A stretch of 64,000 bases of DNA, from positions 2,282,001 through 2,346,000 of the forward strand of contig JACJXW010000004.1 in assembly GCA_020636405.1 (NCBI GenBank), written 5' to 3'. Under the pieces are notes generated by a model. The model was given only the letters and a program-made list of their open reading frames with translations. It was not told the DNA's origin and searched no databases. Source of the DNA: Lewinellaceae bacterium (lineage in GTDB: Bacteria > Bacteroidota > Bacteroidia > Chitinophagales > Saprospiraceae). Below, one piece after another: positions 1 through 8,298 of this stretch (its first letter is position 1; each line of letters starts with the position of its first letter). Position numbers and translations under genes: made by a program.

Positions 1-2
1 CG

Positions 3-632
3 GCAGCGGCCGACTATCTGGAATATGAGCGCTTCCACCTCATCGACGCCATCAGCCGGCAGATCAATGAAGGAAAGGTGAAAGTGTTTTCCGTTAACAG
101 CATCAATTCGGAAAGCTGGCTCAACCAGTACATGCACCCCCGTCACAAGGCCATGCGCCACCAGCAGTTCAACGAGTACATTTACAACGAGGTTATTCCT
201 TTCATTAAGAATATGACCAGCCCGGAAACGCCCATCATCACCAGTGGCGCTTCCTTCGGTGCACTGCACGCTGCCAACCTTTTCTTCCGCCGTCCGGACC
301 TCATCAACGGCGTCATTGCCATGAGCGGCGATTATGACCTGAGCTCCTACACCAAAGGCTATCACGATGAGGACGTGTATTTCAACTCGCCCATGCAGTA
401 CCTGCCCAACCTCAATGATGGCCACTACTTGCCGCTGATCAAAAAGAGCGGCCATATTCACATTGTTACCGGCTCCGGTGAATGGGAACATCCCGATGCC
501 TCCCGACGCTTCTCCGCCGTTTTGAACGCCAAGGGCATTCCGCACGAACTCGATGTCTGGGGCCAGGATATCCCGCACGACTGGCCCACCTGGCGCAAGA
601 TGTTGCCGTATTATCTGGATACGAGGTTTTAG
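3..632 (+). CDS. Esterase-family alpha/beta hydrolase, 3' part (5' end outside window)
   Basis: The frame is open from the window edge and ends at TAG 630-632, so 209 C-terminal residues are visible. An internal GTG at 78 would be a poor start because the upstream codons continue a protein-like sequence. The nucleophile elbow GASFG (G-x-S-x-G) is followed by ALHAANLFFRRPDLINGV, typical of the putative esterase family (PF00756: esterase D, enterochelin esterase-like). A late histidine in DIPHDWPTW fits the end of a Ser-Asp-His triad. It probably hydrolyses an ester; the substrate cannot be read. The family and fold are well supported, and any N-terminal signal peptide lies outside the window. 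Confidence 0.8.
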   Translation, partial: AAADYLEYERFHLIDAISRQINEGKVKVFSVNSINSESWLNQYMHPRHKAMRHQQFNEYIYNEVIPFIKNMTSPETPIITSGASFGALHAANLFFRRPDLINGVIAMSGDYDLSSYTKGYHDEDVYFNSPMQYLPNLNDGHYLPLIKKSGHIHIVTGSGEWEHPDASRRFSAVLNAKGIPHELDVWGQDIPHDWPTWRKMLPYYLDTRF

Positions 633-1186
633 GGGGGATGTTTGGACGTGGGGATGTTTGGATGTTTGGACGTTTGGACGTGGGGATGTTCCCTCGTTCG
701 AGAGTGTTCAGAAATGTGCGTCTGTCCGCAAGTTTTGGAACACAGAGGGGCGTGTTCGGAATTCGATGTCCGCTGTCCGCAAGTCCCTGAAAATCAATGG
801 CAATTATTTAGGAGAGGCTACCCGTATAAGGCTGGACACTATTGGAAGCCAAAGGGTTGCGGATCCTCCTACGCCATTCCGATTTCCGACTTACTCCGTC
901 AGTCGCTTCGCTCGTGTCCGCGTTCCGACTTTGTCCAACGCTAAACTGGTAGCCTTAGAAGACACAGAAGTGCCTAAGTACGGCGGGCAGGCCTGCGCAA
1001 CTCTGTGTCGCCTGAAATTAGAAACAAAAACACAACTTCTTGAACAGTGTCTCCATACCCCAAACCTCCCAACGTCAAAACGTCAAAACCTCCCAACCTC
1101 CCAACCTCCAAACCTCCCAACGTCAAAACGTCAAAACCTCCAAACCTCCCAACCTCCCAACGTCAAAACCTCCCAACGTCAAAACG
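633..1186. repeat. Gene-free spacer with two blocks of short word-like repeats
   Basis: No credible gene lies in these 554 bases. Block A (about 631-690) repeats GGATGTTTGGACG-like words directly after the esterase stop. Block B (about 1059-1206) repeats AACGTCAAAACG and AACCTCCC words and runs into the 3' end of the NUDIX gene. Block B read on the minus strand resembles block A, so the two could pair across about 400 bases. Between them, 897-927 carries a word (GTCGCTTCGCT...GTGTCCG) that recurs at 27761-27791. Open frames across these blocks are low-complexity (PPNVKTSKPP-like) and are not proteins. Confidence 0.75.
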
Positions 1187-1681
1187 TCAAAACCTCCACA
1201 CCTCTCCGCTAATCTCCTCCCTCATTTCCGTCATTTTCATCGCCTCGTTGTACACCGCATCCAGGGCGAAGGTTTGTTGGCGCATCAGGTATTGGTAGAT
1301 CTGCCAGTCGGTAGGTGGAGTAGGGACTTGAGGAATATCCTGAAAGGCGATCCATTCGAGTGTGCCTTCATTACAGGGGGGCGGCGGTATGCGGCCGATA
1401 TCGACGATGTAGATGAAGCAGAGCCAGTTGTAATTAGTCGGTGAGCTTTCCGAGAGGACGCCGGCGTACTTCAGCTGCTCTTTGCCGATGCGGAGCCCGG
1501 CTTCTTCGTAGGCCTCCCGTATTGCCGTATCAATGGGGCGTTCGTAGGGTTCCAGCTTGCCGCCGATGGGCACATAGCAGCCTGCATTGGGTTCCTTGTT
1601 CCGTTTGAGGAGCAGGAACTCTTCGCTGTGGCGCAGTACGATCATGGCCGCCGTGCGTTTAATGCCGGGGTTTACTTCCAT
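1187..1681 (-). CDS. NUDIX hydrolase
   Basis: This 164-residue protein begins at ATG 1679-1681 (MEVNPGIKRTAAM). The frame is open further upstream, but that part is low-complexity and overlaps the divergent GNAT gene. A complete Nudix box (G-x5-E-x7-REUxEExGU) is present as GKLEPYE then REAYEEAGL, so metal-dependent hydrolysis of a nucleoside-diphosphate-linked substrate is expected. The substrate is not predictable; the fold resembles MutT-like or 8-oxo-dGTP-type enzymes. The stop codon lies inside the block B repeat (1187-1189), so the last residues (GEVWRF) are encoded by repeat sequence. It is divergent from the GNAT gene with a 59-bp shared promoter region. Confidence 0.88.
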   Translation of the reverse strand: MEVNPGIKRTAAMIVLRHSEEFLLLKRNKEPNAGCYVPIGGKLEPYERPIDTAIREAYEEAGLRIGKEQLKYAGVLSESSPTNYNWLCFIYIVDIGRIPPPPCNEGTLEWIAFQDIPQVPTPPTDWQIYQYLMRQQTFALDAVYNEAMKMTEMREEISGEVWRF

Positions 1682-1740
1682 GCTTGAATTTTTTCGGGAA
1701 AATAATATTTTCGAAAGAAAACAAGTCCTAATATTGTTCC

Positions 1741-2259
1741 ATGAAAGTAAAAATAAGGGCGGAGGAGGCCCGGGATTATGCGGCCATCCGTGAGGTAAAC
1801 GATGCCGCTTTTGAACAAGGTAAAGAAGGGCAGCTGGTGGAAGCGCTTCGGGCAATGCCGGATTTTATCACTGGCCTGTCCCTGGTTGCCGAAGCCGGTG
1901 ATAAGATTGTCGGGCATATCTTATTCTCTCCGGCGGAGATCAGGGATAAGCAGGCGGTGCATCCTATTATTGCTCTGGCGCCCATGGCAGTGCTGCCTTC
2001 CTGCCAGGGGCGGGGCATTGGCAGCCAACTGGTGGAAGAAGGCCTGCGGCGTGCCCAGCAACTGGGTTACACTGCTGTTATTGTGCTGGGCCACGAGTGG
2101 TTCTATCCGCGCTTCGGATTCCGGCCCGCCAGCCGGTGGAACATTCGTTGCCCTTTTCCTGTACCGGATGCCGCTTTTATGGCCATCGAACTCCAGCAGG
2201 GGGCATTAAAGGGCGTTAAGGGGGTCGTCCGTTATTCCAAACCATTTGATGATGTGTGA
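1741..2259 (+). CDS. GNAT-family N-acetyltransferase
   Basis: This is a 172-residue single-domain GNAT protein starting at ATG 1741. The acetyl-CoA pyrophosphate-binding motif A is visible as QGRGIGSQLVEEGL, after a beta strand LAPMAVLP, and GHEWFYPRFGF matches motif B of the YhbS-like subgroup. It should transfer an acetyl group from acetyl-CoA to an amine; the acceptor is unknown. The divergent spacer has TAATATTG about 10 bases before the start, close to a Bacteroidota -7 box (TAnnTTTG). No operon partner is evident downstream, where 180 bases precede L31. Confidence 0.88.
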   Translation: MKVKIRAEEARDYAAIREVNDAAFEQGKEGQLVEALRAMPDFITGLSLVAEAGDKIVGHILFSPAEIRDKQAVHPIIALAPMAVLPSCQGRGIGSQLVEEGLRRAQQLGYTAVIVLGHEWFYPRFGFRPASRWNIRCPFPVPDAAFMAIELQQGALKGVKGVVRYSKPFDDV

Positions 2260-2373
2260 AAACGAGTCCGGGAATTTCCCCTTTTGCCAAAGCTTCGGCC
2301 TTTAGCAGACGAAGCCGGCGACACGCGGGCGAAGACGAATAACGAACTATTTTTCCACAAAACCCAACCACTG

Positions 2374-2405
2374 CTTTTCATAATAAAAGTAAAACTGTAT
2401 ATTTG
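2374..2405 (+). promoter_or_regulatory. Bacteroidota-type promoter of the L31 gene
   Basis: TATATTTG at 2398-2405 matches the -7 consensus TAnnTTTG, and TTTT at 2374-2377 lies 20 bases upstream in the -33 position. Transcription would start near 2412, giving a leader of about 27 bases before the L31 start. Confidence 0.6.
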
Positions 2406-2438
2406 CACCCTTGTTTAGAAGAAGTAAAGCAGAGAGTC

Positions 2439-2720
2439 ATGAAAAAAGACATTCATCCGGGCGATTATAGGCTGGTTGTATTCAAGGATTTCTCTTCAGG
2501 CGATGCTTTCCTGACGCGCTCCTGTGCGCCTACGAAAGACACGATTACCTGGGAAGATGGTAAGGAATACCCACTGGTTAAGCTGGAGATCTCCAGCTAT
2601 TCTCACCCTTTCTTCACAGGTAAGATGAAGTTTGTGGATACGGCGGGGCGTATTGATAAGTTCAATAAGAAATTCGCCAGTTCCCGCTTTGCCAAGAAGA
2701 ACGAAGAATCCGAATCCTAG
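2439..2720 (+). CDS. rpmE2: Type B 50S ribosomal protein L31
   Basis: The start is ATG 2439 ([17 protein letters not shown]), giving 93 residues. Twelve upstream in-frame residues overlap the promoter and are not translated. The KxxIHP start, the FKDFSSG segment and [11 protein letters not shown] are characteristic of L31. The zinc-binding CxxC of type A L31 is missing (only one cysteine, RSCAP), so this is the zinc-independent type B form. It binds the large ribosomal subunit near the central protuberance. A strong promoter precedes it and an intrinsic terminator follows, so it is probably transcribed alone. Confidence 0.95.
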   Translation: MKKDIHPGDYRLVVFKDFSSGDAFLTRSCAPTKDTITWEDGKEYPLVKLEISSYSHPFFTGKMKFVDTAGRIDKFNKKFASSRFAKKNEESES

Positions 2721-2740
2721 TTTATACACCGGGAAAAGAA

Positions 2741-2776
2741 AAAAGGCCCCTTTCATCAGATCGGGGCTTTTTTATT
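2741..2776 (+). terminator. Intrinsic terminator after L31
   Basis: GCCCC at 2746-2750 pairs with GGGGC at 2763-2767, followed by seven T; flanking A4 can pair into the T tract. The position 25 bases after the L31 stop fits rho-independent termination. Confidence 0.8.
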
Positions 2777-2924
2777 TGTACGGATCGGGAAAATAAAGTG
2801 GCGTCAATTCTTGTATAGGACCCCTCTATCCGTTTATATTTGGAAGCCACAGCACGGAGCCCGCGTTCGGGGAGAGCGCGGTATTGCTCCCGTTAGCAGT
2901 AATGCGCCCAAATAATCAGTTGAT

Positions 2925-4133
2925 ATGGTTAGAATCATTTTATTTGACAATGAGACCAGGGACCGGCTGTTGCCCCTGACCTTTATCCGCCCCACCTGCG
3001 AGCTAAGAATGGGTATTCTCACCATCAGAGAGAAATGGGAACGCTGGCTCAAAGCCAAAGCTTCTTACATTACTCAGGATTACCTCTCCGAAAAATACCC
3101 CATCGACCACGGCAGGGTCAACTACATCATCAACGGTTCGGTGCTTCCTTCTCCGCAGTTGGTGCGGCTCATTCAGCAGATGGATTTCAACGAGGCTTTC
3201 CTCCGGGGCGAAGAACTCATCGTTGCCAAATTGGACGAAGAGCAGATCGAGAACCTGATCCGGGATGACGATATCGGAGAGTTGCGCGGTTATGACCTGG
3301 AAGGGACCGATTACCTCAAGATCGATAACCTTTGGGATATTTTCATTCACAATGCACAGGCCATCGAAGAAGACTTCGCACTGCTGACCAAAGGCCGGCA
3401 ATCTCAACCGATAAGCGATACCAACCGGGTGTTGGGCCCTGTTGAAAAGATATTCCTCGAAGAAGGCGCCCAGGTGGAGTGCGCCACCCTTAATACAGCC
3501 AACGGGCCTATCTATGTGGGTAAGGGAGCGGAGATCATGGAAGGCAGCCATATTCGCGGAGGCCTGGCCGTATGCGATCACGGGATAGTCAAAATGGGGA
3601 CCCGGGTGTACGGAGGCACTACGGTCGGCCCCTGGTCAAAAGTGAGCGGTGAGCTCAACAACTGCGTGATCCTGGGTTATTCCAATAAGGCCCATGAAGG
3701 CTATCTCGGCAATTCCGTGATCGGAGAGTGGTGTAACATCGGCGCCGACGCCAACACTTCCAACCTGAAGAATAACTACGAAAAGATAAAGTTGTGGAGT
3801 TATCCTAACCAAAGCTTCGTCGATACCGGCCAGCAGTTTTGCGGCCTGATCATGGGCGACCACTCCAAAACGGGCATCAACACCATGTTCAATACCGGCA
3901 CGGTGGTGGGCGTCTCCTCTAATGTGTTTGGAGAGGGATTTCCCCGCAACTTCGTCCCTTCCTTCTCTTGGGGCGGGAAACAGGGCTTCCAGACTTACCG
4001 TACGGACAAGGCTTTCGAGGCCGCCGAGCGCGTTATGGCCCGCCGGGGCGTGGATTTTGACGTTCAGGAACGCCTCATCCTGCTCCGGGTCTTTGAAGAT
4101 ACTGCCAAATTCCGCCGCTGGGAGAAATCCTGA
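2925..4133 (+). CDS. GlmU-family sugar nucleotidyltransferase/acetyltransferase-like protein
   Basis: This 402-residue protein has the N-terminal pattern ILFDNETRDRLLPLTFIRP and GILTIREKW of the Bacteroidota GlmU family (NTP_transf_4). A left-handed beta-helix follows (about residues 190-340) with hexapeptide-like repeats such as GPIYVGKGAEI, GTRVYGGTTVG and CVILGYSNK. The family is related to bifunctional GlmU, which makes UDP-GlcNAc, and to sugar-1-phosphate thymidylyltransferases. The N-terminal domain lacks the classic GxGTRM loop, so activity cannot be assumed. It is followed 18 bases later by a methyltransferase-like gene, a probable operon. Confidence 0.85.
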   Translation: MVRIILFDNETRDRLLPLTFIRPTCELRMGILTIREKWERWLKAKASYITQDYLSEKYPIDHGRVNYIINGSVLPSPQLVRLIQQMDFNEAFLRGEELIVAKLDEEQIENLIRDDDIGELRGYDLEGTDYLKIDNLWDIFIHNAQAIEEDFALLTKGRQSQPISDTNRVLGPVEKIFLEEGAQVECATLNTANGPIYVGKGAEIMEGSHIRGGLAVCDHGIVKMGTRVYGGTTVGPWSKVSGELNNCVILGYSNKAHEGYLGNSVIGEWCNIGADANTSNLKNNYEKIKLWSYPNQSFVDTGQQFCGLIMGDHSKTGINTMFNTGTVVGVSSNVFGEGFPRNFVPSFSWGGKQGFQTYRTDKAFEAAERVMARRGVDFDVQERLILLRVFEDTAKFRRWEKS

Positions 4134-4151
4134 CCTTTAAAAACTCCAGTC

Positions 4152-4862
4152 TTGAAACAACCTCTGTGGAAACGGTTGCTGAGTTATTTGTTTGAATGGC
4201 ACATTGAAAGCGCGCCCAGCGAAACCAATCCCCATCTGTACGTTAGCCTGAAAAATGGCCGCTACCAGCTGTGCACCGCCAACGCTGTGTATTCTTTCGA
4301 GGACCTGTACACCAACTTTCTTTGGGCTTTTGAACAGGCCAGCCTCGACCGGTTGCCGGGCAAAGAGGTCTTGGTCCTGGGCCTCGGGCTGGGAAGTATT
4401 CCCTTCATCCTGGAAAAAAAATTCCATAAAAAATACCATTATACGGCCGTGGAATTGGACGAAGCAGTCATCTACCTGGCGGAACGCTACGGGTTGGATG
4501 GCCTTACTTCCCCTATAAGTACTATATGTGCCGATGCCTACGCTTTTATGTTGCAGAACGAGGAGCAGTTCAGTCTGGTCTGCATGGATATCTTTCTGGA
4601 CGATGTAGTTCCGCGGCCTTTTGAAAGCCCCGAATTTCTGGATGCGCTGAAGAATGCCCTCGCTCCCGGCGGGCTCCTTCTTTACAACCGGCTGGCCGAT
4701 AATCCCAGGGATCGGCGGAAAACTCAGCTTTTCCTCGAGCGCCACTTCCTCCCAACCTTCCCTGAAGGCGGCTATCTGGATGTCGGTGGAAATTGGATAT
4801 TGGTCAATGAAAAGAGAGCGCTGAAAAAGAGCAGCAGGGGAAAAAAAGAGGGCCAGGCATAA
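4152..4862 (+). CDS. Spermidine-synthase-like class I methyltransferase-fold protein
   Basis: This 236-residue protein starts at TTG 4152, 18 bases after the GlmU-like gene. A Rossmann-type cofactor loop reads VLVLGLGLGSIPFIL (motif I), then AVELDEAVIYLAERYG (acidic motif II end) and SLVCMDIFLDDVVP, the layout of polyamine-synthase-like (PABS) domains. It should bind S-adenosylmethionine or its decarboxylated form. The aspartates expected for polyamine synthesis are not clearly conserved, so a plain methyltransferase role is possible. The Lys-rich tail is low-complexity. Confidence 0.75.
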   Translation: MKQPLWKRLLSYLFEWHIESAPSETNPHLYVSLKNGRYQLCTANAVYSFEDLYTNFLWAFEQASLDRLPGKEVLVLGLGLGSIPFILEKKFHKKYHYTAVELDEAVIYLAERYGLDGLTSPISTICADAYAFMLQNEEQFSLVCMDIFLDDVVPRPFESPEFLDALKNALAPGGLLLYNRLADNPRDRRKTQLFLERHFLPTFPEGGYLDVGGNWILVNEKRALKKSSRGKKEGQA

Positions 4863-5264
4863 CAGTTAGGCAATTATTTCTCTATATTTGTTAACTCCAT
4901 AAACCAGGTATCAATTAAAAATCCCCAAAATGTGTGTTCATTGAAATTTATCTTTTCCCGCAGCGTTTTCCAGGTGTGTCTGGAGACTGCAAGGAAACGC
5001 CCATCTCTTTTTTGAAAAGGAACAGCCTCAATAAACATCTAAAGAAGTCGCATTACCAACACTAAAAGCCTTGTTTTACCTGTGGTTTGCCTGTGGTGAA
5101 CGGGATAGCTCATTATTGGCCAAAGGGTTCAGTTGCAGCAAGGGCTTAAGTTTTCCAAGCTTCGACTTCTCTCACCGCCTTGAATTTTTTCTGAATTTTT
5201 TTATCAAACTCTGCCATCCTTTCGCCGGATCGAGGGAATGGTGGTACAAGTAGTATAATTTAAC
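4863..5264. other. Gene-free spacer upstream of the desaturase
   Basis: There is no credible gene in 402 bases. A TATATTTG box (4883-4890) matches the -7 consensus but has no clear -33 partner. About 70 bases later GCGTTT (4963-4968) pairs with AAACGC (4995-5000) around an inner CCAG/CTGG hairpin. This could be a leader structure of the desaturase mRNA or a small RNA; nothing decides between them. Confidence 0.4.
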
Positions 5265-6401
5265 ATGAAAACGAGTATTGAAGGATCAACTATCACTTAC
5301 AATCGGGAAAACCAGCCAAAGATCACTTTTGACAAAAAAGAACTTGCCGAGTTCTACCCGGAATTGAGAAGACGGGTCGACGCCTATTTCAAAAGCAAGC
5401 AAATCGGCAAGCATGCCAATGGCGCTATGATCGCCAAAACAGCCTTTATTCTCATTGTGTTTGTCAGCAGTTACATTTTGCTGCTCAGCAACCTGTTCAG
5501 CCCGGGTGTACTTCTGCTCCTTGCGGTTGTCAATGGTTTTTTCACGGCTCTGATCGGGCTGAATATTGCTCATGACGCCATTCACGGCGCCTACTCCTCC
5601 AACCCGATAGTGAATAAGGCCATGGGGCTTTGGTTCAATATCGTCGGCGCCAATGACTATATGTGGATGATCACGCATAATGTCGTCCATCATACCTATA
5701 CCAATATTCCGGATCATGATGAAGATATCGACCAGATCCCCATCATCCGCCTGAATCCCAACCAGGAACTCTGGCCCATACACCGCTTCCAATACATTTA
5801 CGTATTCTTGTTCTACCCCCTGGCCTCCTTGTCCTGGGTGTTCCTTAAGGATTATAAGAAGTTCTTCAAGAGCCACATCGGCAGTTACGACAATACCCAG
5901 CATCCGCGCAAGGAAATGTTCCGCCTGTTCTTTTACAAAGCGGTATATTATTTCTTGTTCCTGGTTCTGCCCTTTACCCTGATCGAACTGCCCTGGTACT
6001 ATATTTTGGTGGGCTTCCTCGCCCTGCATTTTGTGGAAGGGCTGACCCTCGCCCTGGTTTTTCAACTGGCGCATACGGTGGAAGGGACTTCCTTCCCCTC
6101 TCCCGATGCGGAGGGCAAGATCGCCAATTCATGGGCGGCCCACCAAATGTACACTACCGCGAATTTCGCCCGCAAAAACCCAGTGGCGAACTTCCTGTTC
6201 GGCGGGCTCAATTTTCAGATCGAGCATCACCTTTTTCCCCGGGTCTGCCACATTCACTACCGGCATATTGCTCCGATCGTCAAGGAAACGGCGGAGGAGT
6301 ACGGCCTGCCCTACATCGAGAATGAAACCTTCATCGGCGCCATCGGCTCTCACATTAGCGTATTGAAAAAATTCGGAAAGGGAGAGATCCTTCCTGCCTA
6401 G
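5265..6401 (+). CDS. Membrane fatty acid desaturase (acyl-CoA/linoleoyl-CoA type)
   Basis: This 378-residue membrane di-iron desaturase has all three histidine boxes: HDAIH (residues 103-107), HNVVHH (138-143) and QIEHH near residue 320. Hydrophobic segments at about 57-100 and 175-270 give the usual membrane pairs. The QxxHH third box, with glutamine in place of the first histidine, is typical of front-end desaturases, but no cytochrome b5 domain is fused. It should insert a double bond in lipid acyl chains and adjust membrane fluidity. TAGTATAATTTA just before the ATG is a weak -7 box. The gene stands alone between two long spacers. Confidence 0.9.
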   Translation: MKTSIEGSTITYNRENQPKITFDKKELAEFYPELRRRVDAYFKSKQIGKHANGAMIAKTAFILIVFVSSYILLLSNLFSPGVLLLLAVVNGFFTALIGLNIAHDAIHGAYSSNPIVNKAMGLWFNIVGANDYMWMITHNVVHHTYTNIPDHDEDIDQIPIIRLNPNQELWPIHRFQYIYVFLFYPLASLSWVFLKDYKKFFKSHIGSYDNTQHPRKEMFRLFFYKAVYYFLFLVLPFTLIELPWYYILVGFLALHFVEGLTLALVFQLAHTVEGTSFPSPDAEGKIANSWAAHQMYTTANFARKNPVANFLFGGLNFQIEHHLFPRVCHIHYRHIAPIVKETAEEYGLPYIENETFIGAIGSHISVLKKFGKGEILPA

Positions 6402-6503
6402 ATGAAACAGGAGTCATGCGTATCAGAGGTTAAAAAGAGCCCTGAACGGTTCGGGGGTGAAAACACCAGGCCGATGATGCGGCACTTTTGATACGGAGGA
6501 ATT

Positions 6504-6596
6504 TGCGATTTTTGACGTGCGATGTGCGATTTTTGATGGGGCTCTTTGGAGCAGCCCTTTCGCCCGCCCTACATCGAAAATCAAACATCAAAGATC
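6504..6596. repeat. GCGATTTTTGA-type word repeats
   Basis: 6504-6538 contains two copies of TGCGATTTTTGA separated by CGTGCGATG, and 6572-6596 has related inverted words (ATCGAAAATCAAACATCAAAGATC). The same words form the perfect 28-bp tandem array at 12918-13006. The spacer 6402-6674 holds nothing else recognisable. Confidence 0.7.
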
Positions 6597-6674
6597 AGAA
6601 GGGCTTGCCGGATGCCTGCCGCTGTCGGCCGCCATTTAGCCTCTGATTCGCATGACACCTGGCCGCTCCTCCCC

Positions 6675-7850
6675 CTATTCCAACCTTTCTATATTGTACT
6701 GTATCACCTCCTGATAAGCCTGACACTGCTGTTCGGCATATTGCCGGTAGTAATTGTCTTCGGGCAGGGAAAGTAGCGCCTTTCGGGCGCTCTCCAGGTA
6801 TTGCTGTGCATCCTTCAGCAAGGCCAGTTCTCTTTGGGGTGTTTCCACTTTGTCAGACTGCTGGTTGAGCGCAACGGCCTGGTTGATGAGCAAACCGGTA
6901 AAAAACTCAATTTGCCAGGGTAGGAGGGGAGTGAGCTCGCCGGCTTTGCGGGTAAGGCGAATGGCTTCTTGCTGCAACTCGAGGAATGCCTCCAGTGAAT
7001 CTGCCTCCTGAAACATGGCGCCCTGCTCCGACAGGTGTACGGCATAATCGATGATGGCCTGGGCCCAGGCCTTTTGATTTTCTTCGGTGGAATGAAAGCG
7101 GTAGGTGTGCTCAGCTTCCTCCCGTCGTTGTTCTTCTTCAGTTAGTTGGAGAAAGGCCTGAATGGTATCGGAGTAATGGTAGCAAGGGCTAGCCCTTTCA
7201 ATAAGGGCAGAAAGAGATTCTGCCGGGCGGGAGAATTGCTCTGCCGTAACCGGGCAGGGCAGCAACTGCCACATAGGAAGGGCCGGCAAGTGGTTGAGGA
7301 TAAATAATTGGGGTGGTGTCAGGAAGTATCCAACGCCGTAACGTAGGCTGAAGGCATCCTGCCCGGGAAAAGCCCCCCAGGTAGGGTCTGCCAGCTGCCA
7401 CTCCCCATCCAGGAAAATGGCGTTCCAGGCGTGGTCGGGGGTAGGGGGCAGTTCCATGGCCTCGAGCCCCTGCCGGGAGTAGCCGGAGATCGGAACACAC
7501 CGCAGGCCGGCGCGCCGGCAAAGCTCAGCGTACAGCAAAGCGTAATCGAAACATATCCCCTTGCTCCGGCGGAGAATATCTTCAAAACTCTGGTTGATGC
7601 GGCGGCCCTGCCGGCTGGCTTCCTCGTCATAGGTGATGGTGTGGGTGAGCCAGGTATACAGGCTGAAGGCTTTCTCCTGTTCCGTCCGGGCAGGCGCGGA
7701 CAGGTAATCCACCAGTTGGGAGAGGTCGTAGCGCAGGCTGTCCGGCGCCTGACGGGCATGCCTGCCAAGATCCGGGTATTGCTGGGCCGGGGCGGAAAGG
7801 GCCTTGAAGAGTAACGCCCCTGTTAATGCGATGCGGATGAAGGTACTCAT
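6675..7850 (-). CDS. Secreted transglutaminase-like superfamily protein
   Basis: This 391-residue protein has a signal peptide (about residues 1-23, ending APAQQ). The transglutaminase-like core carries a Cys-His-Asp triad: C100 in KGICFDYALLYAELC, H140 in PDHAWNAI and D155 in LADPTWGA. Bacterial members act as peptidases or crosslinking enzymes, often on cell-wall or surface proteins. The C-terminal half (about 200-391) is helical and Gln/Glu-rich, resembling TPR-like helices. The probable location is periplasm or outside. No neighbour suggests a partner. Confidence 0.85.
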   Translation of the reverse strand: MSTFIRIALTGALLFKALSAPAQQYPDLGRHARQAPDSLRYDLSQLVDYLSAPARTEQEKAFSLYTWLTHTITYDEEASRQGRRINQSFEDILRRSKGICFDYALLYAELCRRAGLRCVPISGYSRQGLEAMELPPTPDHAWNAIFLDGEWQLADPTWGAFPGQDAFSLRYGVGYFLTPPQLFILNHLPALPMWQLLPCPVTAEQFSRPAESLSALIERASPCYHYSDTIQAFLQLTEEEQRREEAEHTYRFHSTEENQKAWAQAIIDYAVHLSEQGAMFQEADSLEAFLELQQEAIRLTRKAGELTPLLPWQIEFFTGLLINQAVALNQQSDKVETPQRELALLKDAQQYLESARKALLSLPEDNYYRQYAEQQCQAYQEVIQYNIERLE

Positions 7851-8298
7851 GCGTTGTGAGCGTTGGGCTGTAATTTATAGTTTGTTCAAATTTCGGGGAT
7901 GAGGTGATAACGAGCAAGTTTTATTGTAAACGAGGCAGTAAGCACCTGGACAATTGTAGTTTCACTCATCCCAGTTGGGGAAGCGGAGCCAAAACGGCTA
8001 TGCACACTGGGTTCCGGCTATATTGCCATATGGTTATATTGTTCGCCAGTTTTTGTCCAAGCTTACCTGCCTGCCCGCCGAACAAGGCTTTGGCAGGCGG
8101 GGAGAGGCCCGAATAAACGCTCATTAATGAATACGAAAAAGCAAAAATGAGATTGCGGACAATGGCATACCTCTTACCCAAAGGTAAGTAGCTTACTAAA
8201 AAGTATATTCTTGCGATCCCGGATGGTACAGCGGATATTTGCCCTAAGCCTGGCGCTACCTGCCTGGCGGTATTGTCAACAGGCAAAAAGATCCGATT
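7851..8298. other. Gene-free spacer with a GC-rich inverted repeat
   Basis: No gene is credible here. At 8066-8102 a GC-rich element can fold as CCTGCC (8066-8071)/GGCAGG (8092-8097) or CCCGCC (8074-8079)/GGCGGG (8096-8101). It has no T tract, so it is not a classical terminator. Both flanking genes are transcribed outward, so this spacer must hold both promoters. Confidence 0.5.

Noticed and set aside
553..1444. Low-complexity frames over the 0.6-1.4 kb spacer (PPNVKTSKPP-type)
   Set aside because: Translation of short DNA repeats; the minus-strand NUDIX frame has the real motifs.
5071..5253. 60-residue frame before the desaturase
   Set aside because: Cys- and Phe-rich without a family or conserved pattern; it lies in the likely leader.
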